Origin: Hydrogenophaga sp.
GTDB lineage: Bacteria > Pseudomonadota > Gammaproteobacteria > Burkholderiales > Burkholderiaceae_C
Direction: 5' to 3'
Assembly (NCBI RefSeq): GCF_030651625.1
Contig: NZ_JAUSCF010000022.1
Span: forward strand, 372,001-436,000
DNA: 64,000 bases
Below, piece after piece: positions 49,994 to 57,581 of the stretch. The notes beneath the pieces are model-generated. The model saw nothing but the letters and a program-made list of their open reading frames with translations. It did no database searches and was not told the origin of the DNA. The position numbers and the translations under genes are program-made. The first letter of the stretch is position 1. Every line of letters starts with the position of its first letter.

Positions 49994-52552
49994 ATGGACC
50001 ACCCTCCCATCGACGACGATCCGTTGAGCAGCAACTTGCCCGACGCCATCGAACAGCAACAGCGCCAGGTCGTGCGCTCGCTGTTGTTCACCGTGTGCTG
50101 CTTCATGCCCGTCATTCTTCTGGCTCTGGTGCACCGCAGCGGCTTCACACCCCTGGCGGGCGTCGTTGCCACGGCATGCATCTTTGTCCTGGCCCTTTGG
50201 GTGCCTTTTCAGCTGGGGCGCACACGACTGGTGGCGCACTGGCTGATCTGCGGTCTGCTGGCCACCTCCACACTGGCGCTGTACCACGAAGGCACCGTGC
50301 GCAGTGCAGCCGTGCTCGCCATGATGGCTGCTGTGATCATGGCAGGCACCTTCCTGCCCAAGTCAAGCCTGGCGGCCGTGGGGGTGTATTGCATCGCGGT
50401 CCTGGGTGCCTTCAACTGGATGGAGCAGCAAGGAGTGCTCGGCAGCCAGTTGCAGCCTGTCACCTGGGTGGTCTGGGTCATCCAGGCCGGCGTCATTGCG
50501 GCGGTTCTTGTCAGCATGTTCTACGGCAGACACCGCCTGATCGAGGCCTATCACAGCCAGGCGCAGAGTCTGCTCAAGGCTCAGGTCGCCCAGGAAGGCC
50601 TGCACGCCAGTGAGAATCGCTTCAAGACGCTGTTTCGCAACAACCCGGCGGCCTGCATGGTGCAGTCGGTCGAAGCGCGGGTCGTGATCGATGCCAACGA
50701 TGCCTTTCTGGCGCTCACAGGCTACCGGCGCGATGAGGTGCAAGGGCAAATTCCACCGCCGCTATGGGCAGACGCCAGTGAACACCGGACGTTCCGCAAT
50801 GCGCTCAAACAGCACGGGGAGGTCCGCGCCATGCGGGCACGGGGATTGCGAAAGGACGGCAGCTTCATTGAAGTGCAGGTGTCTGCCGAGCTGCTGGCGG
50901 AAGGCTTTGAGCGACTGCTCATCGTGATGGTGCTCGACGTCACTGCGGAAGTGGCATCCCGTGCGGCGCTGGAAGCAGCCAAGGAGCGCTTTTCCACCGC
51001 ATTCAGCTTCAGTCCATTGGGAACCCTGATCCGCCGAACGCGCGACGGTCTTTATCTGGAGGCCAATGAGGCCAATGAGCAGGTACTGGGCTACCGTGCA
51101 GAAGAACTGCTGGGACAGAACTCCCGAGATCTCAAAGTCTGGGTCACAGAGGAAGAGCATCAAGCCTATACCCGAAAGCTGGTCGAGCACGGAGAGGTTC
51201 TTGGCCACGCGACGCGGCTGTACAACAGGTGGGGGGAGCCCGTCCACGTGAAGATCTGGTCGCGGCGCATCGACCTGGATGGCGAAACCTGTGAACTGAT
51301 CTACAGCATCAATGTGACGGAACAGCAGCGCAGGGAAGCCATGCTGATGAATGTCGCGCGTGGCGTTTCCTCCAAGACGGGCGAGGCCTTCTTTCTCTCG
51401 CTGGCTGAGCACCTGGCTCAGGGCATCGGTGCAGAAGGCGTGCTGATCGGCGAGCTCGGTCCTGATGGTGCGCTGGACACGCTCGCCCTGCTTCAGGACG
51501 GCGACCTCCAGCCCAACCGGAGCCTCGCGCTGGCCCACACCGCGCTGGTCGGCATCCTGGCGCAAGAGGAACTGGTCACAATCGATGCGAGGGCCAGCCA
51601 GATGGTGCTGAATGTGCCGGCCGTCGAGCTGGATGCGCTGCAGACCTTGGCCGGTGTGGCGCTGCGCGACCCGGACGGAACGGCCATCGGCCTGATGGCG
51701 GTCGTCTGGCGCGAGCGGCGCGACCCGACACCGGACGTGCGCGCCCTGCTCACCATTTTTGCCAGTCGCTGCAATGCCGAACTGGTGCGCTTGCGAAGGG
51801 ACAGGGAGATTCGCCGCCTGCAGTCCACACTGGAACAGCGGGTGGCGGCACGCACCCAGCAACTGGAATACCTGAACCGCGAACTGGAGAGCTTCTCCTA
51901 CTCCGTGTCGCACGATCTGAAGTCGCCGCTGCGCTCCATGGACGGCTTCACCCACATGCTGCGCGAACAGATGGCAGGCCGTCTCACCCAGGAGGACGAA
52001 AACCTGATTGCGCGGGTGCAAGGCGCCATTGCACGCATGAACAGTCTGATCGTCGACCTGCTGGCGCTGGCCCGTGTGAGCCAGGGGCGGCTCCAGCGCA
52101 TGGAGGTGAACCTATCGGACCTGGCAGAGGATGTGACGCGCCACCTGTTCCACACCGATGCGGCAAGGCCGGTGGAGGTGTCTATCGAACCCGGTCTCAT
52201 GGCCAACTGCGATGCGCACATGGCGCACATCGTGCTGGAAAACCTGTTGGGTAATGCCTGGAAATACAGCCGCCATCAGGCTCCAGCACGGATTGAAATG
52301 GGAATGGATGCCGGGGGCACAGCCCGGTTCTATATCCGCGACAACGGCGCCGGCTTTGACATGTCGCGATCCGACCGCCTGTTCAAGCCCTTCAACCGGC
52401 TGCATGCCGCGAGCGAGTTCGAGGGCTCGGGCGTGGGTCTGGCCACTGTGCGTCGCATCATCGAAAGGCATGGTGGCGAGATCGTGGGACGGGGTGAGCC
52501 TGGCGGTGGCGCCACCTTCGTGTTCAGTTTTGGTAGCGGAACCACAGGCTGA
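49994..52552 (+). CDS. Membrane PAS-PAS-GAF sensor histidine kinase (tandem copy 2)
   Basis: 852 residues, same architecture as the preceding gene and 14 bp after it. About six membrane helices (30-190), two PAS domains, GAF-like region, and HisKA with H640 in SVSHDLKSPLRSMDG. ATPase motifs are ENLLGNAWKYS, DNGAGFD and GSGVGLATVRRIIERHGG. The membrane block differs most between the two, suggesting different stimuli feeding a shared output. The phosphorelay partner must be encoded elsewhere. Confidence 0.9.
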   Translation: MDHPPIDDDPLSSNLPDAIEQQQRQVVRSLLFTVCCFMPVILLALVHRSGFTPLAGVVATACIFVLALWVPFQLGRTRLVAHWLICGLLATSTLALYHEGTVRSAAVLAMMAAVIMAGTFLPKSSLAAVGVYCIAVLGAFNWMEQQGVLGSQLQPVTWVVWVIQAGVIAAVLVSMFYGRHRLIEAYHSQAQSLLKAQVAQEGLHASENRFKTLFRNNPAACMVQSVEARVVIDANDAFLALTGYRRDEVQGQIPPPLWADASEHRTFRNALKQHGEVRAMRARGLRKDGSFIEVQVSAELLAEGFERLLIVMVLDVTAEVASRAALEAAKERFSTAFSFSPLGTLIRRTRDGLYLEANEANEQVLGYRAEELLGQNSRDLKVWVTEEEHQAYTRKLVEHGEVLGHATRLYNRWGEPVHVKIWSRRIDLDGETCELIYSINVTEQQRREAMLMNVARGVSSKTGEAFFLSLAEHLAQGIGAEGVLIGELGPDGALDTLALLQDGDLQPNRSLALAHTALVGILAQEELVTIDARASQMVLNVPAVELDALQTLAGVALRDPDGTAIGLMAVVWRERRDPTPDVRALLTIFASRCNAELVRLRRDREIRRLQSTLEQRVAARTQQLEYLNRELESFSYSVSHDLKSPLRSMDGFTHMLREQMAGRLTQEDENLIARVQGAIARMNSLIVDLLALARVSQGRLQRMEVNLSDLAEDVTRHLFHTDAARPVEVSIEPGLMANCDAHMAHIVLENLLGNAWKYSRHQAPARIEMGMDAGGTARFYIRDNGAGFDMSRSDRLFKPFNRLHAASEFEGSGVGLATVRRIIERHGGEIVGRGEPGGGATFVFSFGSGTTG

Positions 52553-52567
52553 ATGGCCCACCCTGCG

Positions 52568-52743
52568 GCGCTAGGAGCCTGCGCGGCAGAACGACATCGG
52601 CTGCAACGCGTGGAGAAAAGTCCCACTTCGCCCCCGTCTTTCCGGCTGTGGCTACGGCCACAGTCCTCAAAAGCGACGCCAAACTGGGCTCTTTTCCCAC
52701 GCGTTTCGCTTCAATGCCTTCTGCCGCGCAGGCTCCTAGGCGC
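52568..52743. repeat. 176-nt imperfect inverted repeat (MITE-like hairpin)
   Basis: The ends match over about 23 nt: CTAGGAGCCTGCGCGGCAGA (52571-52590) with its complement in TCTGCCGCGCAGGCTCCTAG (52720-52739). Inner arms also pair, for example AACGCGTGG near 52605-52613 with CCACGCGTT near 52697-52705, and the centre is CTGTGGC-TACG-GCCACAG. The whole block can form one long hairpin. No open frame or transposase. Confidence 0.85.
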
Positions 52744-52915
52744 CATCCCCTCAAGGGGGCGGCACTGGCGGCCCGGAAAAGCCGGTACCGCCGTGCCCTG
52801 GGACCAATGTCTCCTCCGGCGAGAAAGGACCCCTTCCAGAGACACCGTGGAACCGGCTTGCCGGGCCACTGGTATCGCCCCCTGGGGGGTGGCGCGAAGC
52901 GACGCGGGTGGCTTC
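52741..52915. repeat. Dispersed 3' element, copies 8 (+) and 9 (-), convergent
   Basis: Copy 8 (52741-52800, +) lacks P1 but has P2 CCCC/GGGG and P3 GGCAC/GTGCC with GGCGG/CCGCC. Copy 9 (52843-52915, read on -) begins at the ZIP gene stop and has P2 CCCCC/GGGGG, P3 GATACC/GGTGTC (one wobble) and TGG/CCA around CCGGC/GCCGG. Each copy points away from the gene it follows. Confidence 0.88.
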
Positions 52916-53731
52916 CTAATGAGCCAGTCCGCTGACCAGCGTGACCATGCCGATGCCGGCAAGCAACCACGCCACCTGGGCCGCCGTTTCACGCAGGCTC
53001 AGGCGCTTCTGCAGTTGAGGAATCAGATCGGCCAGCGCCACATACACAAAACTGCTCGAAGCAGCGACCAGAAAGTACGGCAAGTAGTCATCCAGCCGAT
53101 TCAGAAGGAAATAGCCCACCAACCCACCCACGGCGGTGACCGTGCCTGCCATGGATACTTTCATCAGCGCGGCCCGTGCCGTGCCAGTGGCCCGCCTCAG
53201 TACCACAAGATCGCCAATGTGGTGAGGCACTTCGTGCGCCAGAACAGCCAGCGCCGCAACCACCCCCAGGCGCATGTCGGCCATGAATGCAGAAGCAATC
53301 AGGATGCCGTCCCCGAACGCGTGCACGCTGTCGCCAGCGAGCACGGCCCACCCTCCGGAACCACCTTCGCCCCTGCTGTGGTGGTGATGGTTGTGGTGGT
53401 GACCATGATCCGAGCCTGCCTCGGCATGGTCATGATCCTGTTCCGGCCCCTGGTGGTGCTCATGCCCGTGGTGCCAGAGTTCGGCTTTGTCCAGCAGGAA
53501 AAAGAAAACCAGTCCGGCCAGCAAGAGAGCGAAAAGCTCGTGAGCACCGGCTTCGCTCTCAAAGGCTTCGGGCAACAGGTGCATGAAGGCGGTGGCCATG
53601 AGCGCGCCAGCGGCCAGACTGAGCATGTGCTGGGTGTACCTGGCGAGCACGGAAAAACCCAGCAAAGCGGCAAGCCACACGCTGCCAACACCCGCAGCAA
53701 TGGTTCCGATCAAGATCGCGAGCAAAGTCAT
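52916..53731 (-). CDS. ZIP-family metal transporter
   Basis: 271 residues with eight membrane helices. The metal-binding signature of helices 4 and 5 is present: HAFGDG (H137, D141) and HEVPHHIGD (H166, E167, H170, H171). The cytoplasmic loop between helices 3 and 4 is extremely His-rich: 15 histidines in residues 87-118, alternating with Asp and Glu. It probably imports zinc or another divalent cation, the loop acting as a sensor or buffer. Monocistronic, leftward. Confidence 0.92.
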   Translation of the reverse strand: MTLLAILIGTIAAGVGSVWLAALLGFSVLARYTQHMLSLAAGALMATAFMHLLPEAFESEAGAHELFALLLAGLVFFFLLDKAELWHHGHEHHQGPEQDHDHAEAGSDHGHHHNHHHHSRGEGGSGGWAVLAGDSVHAFGDGILIASAFMADMRLGVVAALAVLAHEVPHHIGDLVVLRRATGTARAALMKVSMAGTVTAVGGLVGYFLLNRLDDYLPYFLVAASSSFVYVALADLIPQLQKRLSLRETAAQVAWLLAGIGMVTLVSGLAH

Positions 53732-53823
53732 GTTTTTCTACTCAGTTCACACACATCCGCTTCCCACCAGACCCCCGAAGTCCAGGATCCTGGCACCACT
53801 TGCACACCGCGACTATTCAGCCA

Positions 53824-53850
53824 CAAAAAAGGGCCGCCTTTGGCGACCCT
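53824..53850 (-). terminator. Intrinsic terminator after dienelactone hydrolase gene
   Basis: On the - strand AGGGTCGCC-AAA-GGCGGCCCTTTTTT: a GC-rich stem with one internal mismatch and a T6 tract, about 33 nt past the stop at 53883. Confidence 0.85.
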
Positions 53851-53882
53851 GTTGAATCTGTCCGATCACCGATCGGGACGCA

Positions 53883-54794
53883 TCATCCCACACCGTGTTG
53901 TTTGAACCATGCCACGGCACGCTTCCAGCCATCTTCAGCCGGCTCCTTGCGGAAACTGGGTCGGTAGTCGGCGTGAAAGGCGTGTGGTGCGTCCGGATAG
54001 ACCACGAATGTCGACGCCTTGGCGGCCGCGTTACCGCCAGCCAACGCTTTTTTCATCTTATCAACTGTGTCAAGCGGAATACCCGTATCGGCAGCGCCAT
54101 AAAGGCCAAGCACCGGGCCATTCAGGCCGGTAGCCACATCCACCGGGTGCTTGGGGTTGAGTTCGGAGCTTTCCCCAACCAGCCGGCCATACCAGGCCAC
54201 GCCCGCCTTCACCGCCGGATTGTGGGCGGCGTACAGCCAGGTTTGCCGCCCACCCCAGCAAAAGCCGGTGACGCCGAGCTTGCTCACGTCACCACCGTTG
54301 GCACCTGCCCACTTCACCGTGGCGTCCAGATCGGCCAGCACCTGGGCATCGGGCACCTTGGAAATCACTTCAGCGATCAACTTGGCCATCTCGCCGTAGC
54401 TCTGCGCGTCGCCCTGGCGCACAAACAGTTCGGGCGCAATGGCCAGATAGCCCTCCCTCGCGAAACGGCGGGCGGTATCGGCGATGTATTCGTGCACGCC
54501 AAAGATCTCGGACAGCACCAGCACCACAGGCAGACCGGTCCTGCCTGCAGGTGCGGCGCGGTAGGCCGGCATCGAAAAGCCATTCACATCGATCATCACC
54601 TCGCCCACTGTCAAGCCGTCAGAAGGTGTCTTGATGGCTGTCTGCGCCATCACCGGCATCACGGATGCGGCATAGCCGACGCCCAAGGCCACCTTCAATG
54701 CGGTTCGCCGCGTAGCGCCTTCGGCGGTGGATTGGCCGGGCAGAAGCGCTTCGGCGTCGCGGGTCAGGTCGGGTGTGAGTTTGCCTGTGGGCAT
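53883..54794 (-). CDS. Dienelactone hydrolase family protein, probably Tat-exported
   Basis: 303 residues from ATG 54794, with AGGAGACAAGCAC upstream; the frame extends to 54839 without support. Residues 29-30 are an RR pair followed by a hydrophobic run and an Ala-X-Ala-type end (ATRRTALKVALG to VMPVMA), a Tat-like signal set unusually far in. The alpha/beta-hydrolase nucleophile is C179 in GFCWGG; the histidine is in PHAFHADYR and the acid precedes it. Such enzymes open dienelactones or other carboxylic esters. The substrate here is unknown. Confidence 0.87.
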   Translation of the reverse strand: MPTGKLTPDLTRDAEALLPGQSTAEGATRRTALKVALGVGYAASVMPVMAQTAIKTPSDGLTVGEVMIDVNGFSMPAYRAAPAGRTGLPVVLVLSEIFGVHEYIADTARRFAREGYLAIAPELFVRQGDAQSYGEMAKLIAEVISKVPDAQVLADLDATVKWAGANGGDVSKLGVTGFCWGGRQTWLYAAHNPAVKAGVAWYGRLVGESSELNPKHPVDVATGLNGPVLGLYGAADTGIPLDTVDKMKKALAGGNAAAKASTFVVYPDAPHAFHADYRPSFRKEPAEDGWKRAVAWFKQHGVG

Positions 54795-54924
54795 GTGCTT
54801 GTCTCCTGGTTTGAATGAACGGCCTCTTCGGATTCTCACCCATGGACAAAGTTCTGCCGTGACGGCATCGGGCCCTGAGCCTGAAGACCCCGATGAACCG
54901 CACTGCCCATCCGAGCAGGGCGCT

Positions 54925-55887
54925 TCAATGCACCGTCGGAACCAGGAAATCCTGGCTGATGCGCCCGCCGAGTTCGTTCACCCGATCCAGGAACTGGGTT
55001 AGAAACGCGTGCAGGCCGGTAGACAGGATTTCATCGATGCGGGCGTATTGCAGGTCGGCCTTGAGTTTGCCCGCACGACGCAGGGTTTCACCCGAGTGGT
55101 CGTTGGCGACCACGCTGAGGTTGTTCACCACTTCATTCAAGCTCGCGGCCAGGCTGCGCGGCATGTCGGCGCGCAGGATGAGCAGTTCGGCCACGCGCTC
55201 GGGGGTGATGACGTCCCGGTAGACCTTGCGGTAGACCTCAAAGCCGGAGACCGAGCGCAGGATGGCGCTCCAGTGATAGAAGTCGTATTCCTGATCCAGC
55301 TCGCTCGCCGCACCAAAAAAATCGCTGTGCACTGCGTGGAACTTCACATCGAGCAGGCGCGCGGTGTTGTCGGCCCGCTCCAGGAACGTCCCCATGCGGT
55401 AGAAGTGAAAGGCTTCGTCCTGCAGCATGGTGCCAATGGCCACGCCACGTGACAGATGCGAGCGGAACTTGACCCATTCGAAGAACTGGGCCGGGTCGCG
55501 CTCAAAGTCCTTGCTCTTGAGCATCCGGGTGAGCTCCAGCCAGGTCTGGTTCTGGGTTTCCCAGAACTCGGTGGTGAGCGCGCCGCGCACCGCACGTGCG
55601 TTCTCGCGTGCGGCTCGAAGGCAGGACACGATACTGGAAGGATTTCCCTCATCGCGCACCATGAAGTCAAGCACGCTACGTGGCGTGATGGCCTGGCCGT
55701 ATTTGGCGGTGTAGGTCGGCAAGAGTTCACTGATGGTGAGCAAGCCCTCCCAACCCACCTGAGCCACTTCGGCAGACTGCGGCAGCATGGAAGTCTGGTA
55801 GTTCACATCCAGCATGCGAGCGGTGTTTTCCGCGCGCTCGGTGTAGCGGGACATCCAGAACAGGTGGTCGGCGGTACGTGACAGCAT
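54925..55887 (-). CDS. Alpha-E domain-containing protein (DUF403)
   Basis: 320 residues from ATG 55887 (MLSRTADHLFWMSRYTERAE), the conserved opening of the alpha-E family; an in-frame start at 55914 adds nine residues. All-helical protein with the recurring pattern R-x-x-E-x-A-x-x-x-R. Function not established. Comparative work on ATP-grasp systems links alpha-E proteins, circularly permuted ATP-grasp enzymes and transglutaminase-like proteins as a predicted peptide-synthesis or tagging system, and all three are present here. It lies downstream of the ATP-grasp gene, the gap holding a dispersed-element copy. Confidence 0.9.
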   Translation of the reverse strand: MLSRTADHLFWMSRYTERAENTARMLDVNYQTSMLPQSAEVAQVGWEGLLTISELLPTYTAKYGQAITPRSVLDFMVRDEGNPSSIVSCLRAARENARAVRGALTTEFWETQNQTWLELTRMLKSKDFERDPAQFFEWVKFRSHLSRGVAIGTMLQDEAFHFYRMGTFLERADNTARLLDVKFHAVHSDFFGAASELDQEYDFYHWSAILRSVSGFEVYRKVYRDVITPERVAELLILRADMPRSLAASLNEVVNNLSVVANDHSGETLRRAGKLKADLQYARIDEILSTGLHAFLTQFLDRVNELGGRISQDFLVPTVH

Positions 55888-55928
55888 CTCATTGACTCCA
55901 GCAAACAACGCCACAAAAAGCAGCGCAT

Positions 55929-56040
55929 GAAGGTATCCATTCCAGGGGCACTGCAGAACCGGCTTTGCCGGGCTGCCAGTGCCGCCCCCTTGAGGGGGTG
56001 ACGCGAAGCGGCGTGGGGGTGCACTCCATATCCTGCGCGC
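55929..56040 (-). repeat. Dispersed 3' element, copy 10
   Basis: Read on -, it follows the ATP-grasp stop: P1 ACGC/GCGT, P2 CCCCC-TCAA-GGGGG, P3 GGCACTG/CAGTGCC with CAG/CTG around CCGGC-AAA-GCCGG, the longest perfect outer stem of all copies. It sits inside a probable two-gene operon. Confidence 0.9.
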
Positions 56041-56046
56041 GGGGGG

Positions 56047-57483
56047 CTACTCCAGAACCCACGTGTCTTTCGTGCCACCACCTTGCGACGAGTTGACGAC
56101 CAGAGAACCATCCTTGAGCGCCACGCGCGTCAGGCCGCCGGGCACCATTTGCACCTCCTTGCCTGACAGCACAAACGGACGCAGGTCGATGTGGCGCGGG
56201 GCCACGCCGCTTTCCACGTAGGTGGGGCAAGTGGAGAGGCTCAGTGTGGGCTGGGCGATGTAGCCATCGGGCTTGGCGATCACCGCCTTTCGGAAGTCCT
56301 CGATCTCGGCCTTCGTGGAAGCAGGTCCCACCAGCATCCCGTAACCACCTGCGCCGTGCACTTCCTTGACCACGAGGTCCTTCATGTTGGCCAGCATGTA
56401 TTTGAGGTCCTCCGGGTCGCGCCCCATGAAGGTGGGAACGTTGCTCAGGATCGGTTTCTGGCCCAGGTAGAACTCGATCATCTTGGGCACGTAGGGGTAG
56501 ATGGACTTGTCATCCGCCACGCCGGTGCCCACCGCATTGCAGATGGCCACATTGCCGCTGCGGTACACGCCCAGCAGGCCGGCGCAGCCCAGCGTGGAGG
56601 TCGGCCGGAACACCAGCGGATCGAGGAAATCGTCGTCCACCCGGCGGTAAATCACATCCACCCGCTTGGGCCCACGCGTGGTGCGCATGTAGACAAAGTT
56701 GTCCTTGACGAACAAATCTTGCCCTTCCACCAGTTCGATGCCCATCTGCTGCGCCAGGAAGGCGTGCTCGAAGTAGGCGCTGTTGTACATGCCGGGCGTG
56801 AGCACCACCACCGTGGGCTCGGCGGTGGTGGAAGGGCTCACCGCGCGCAGCGTCTCCAACAGCAGATCGGGGTAATGTTCCACCGGTGCCACGCGGTTTT
56901 CGCCAAACAATTCAGGAAACAGCCGCATCATCATCTTGCGGTCTTCCAGCATGTAACTCACGCCGCTGGGCACGCGCAGGTTGTCTTCGAGCACGTAATA
57001 CTCGCCCACTCCGTCGGCATTGGGGGCGCGCACGATGTCGACACCCGAAATATGCGAATAGATGTTGTGAGGCACGTCCACACCCATCATCTCCGGGCGA
57101 AATTGTGCGTTTTTGAAGATCTGGTCTGATGGAACGATGCCCGCCTTGATGATGGCCTGATCGTGGTACACGTCGTGAATGAAGCGGTTCAACGCGGTGA
57201 CCCGTTGCACCAGACCCTCTTCCATGCTCCGCCATTCGTCGGCCGGAATCACGCGGGGAATGAGATCAAAAGGGATGAGGCGTTCGGTGCCAGAGCCGTC
57301 TTCGTCCTTGGCGCCATACACCGCAAAGGTGATGCCAACGCGCCGGAAAATCATTTCAGCCTCTTCCCGCCGGGCCGCCATCACCTCGGGTGGCTGCTGT
57401 GCCAGCCAGCGCGCGTAGCTTTGGTAGTGGGCCCGGACCTCGCTGGGCGAGGCATTCATTTCGTCAAACATCGGTCTGCTCAT
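56047..57483 (-). CDS. Circularly permuted type 2 ATP-grasp protein
   Basis: 478 residues from ATG 57483 (MSRPMFDEMNAS); an upstream in-frame start at 57537 is unlikely. The family's landmark segments are all present: FDLIPRVIPADEW, PEMMGVDVPHNIYSHISGVD, EDNLRVPSGVSYMLEDR and KEVHGAGGYGMLVGP. ATP-grasp enzymes form peptide-like bonds by acyl-phosphate chemistry; substrate and product of this family are unknown. It pairs with the alpha-E gene downstream and the transglutaminase/DUF2126 gene at 60224. Confidence 0.92.
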   Translation of the reverse strand: MSRPMFDEMNASPSEVRAHYQSYARWLAQQPPEVMAARREEAEMIFRRVGITFAVYGAKDEDGSGTERLIPFDLIPRVIPADEWRSMEEGLVQRVTALNRFIHDVYHDQAIIKAGIVPSDQIFKNAQFRPEMMGVDVPHNIYSHISGVDIVRAPNADGVGEYYVLEDNLRVPSGVSYMLEDRKMMMRLFPELFGENRVAPVEHYPDLLLETLRAVSPSTTAEPTVVVLTPGMYNSAYFEHAFLAQQMGIELVEGQDLFVKDNFVYMRTTRGPKRVDVIYRRVDDDFLDPLVFRPTSTLGCAGLLGVYRSGNVAICNAVGTGVADDKSIYPYVPKMIEFYLGQKPILSNVPTFMGRDPEDLKYMLANMKDLVVKEVHGAGGYGMLVGPASTKAEIEDFRKAVIAKPDGYIAQPTLSLSTCPTYVESGVAPRHIDLRPFVLSGKEVQMVPGGLTRVALKDGSLVVNSSQGGGTKDTWVLE

Positions 57484-57581
57484 GGGCGTTTTTTCTCCTG
57501 CCCACAGCATAGCAAGGACTGGGCCAGCAGCGGTCAATTTACCGGCCTACAACCTGCCAATGGCACCGAAACGACGCGAAA

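Noticed and set aside
47388-52552. Hybrid kinase or phytochrome
   Set aside because: No receiver domain is present and no bilin-binding PHY module or conserved chromophore cysteine context was found in the GAF-like regions.
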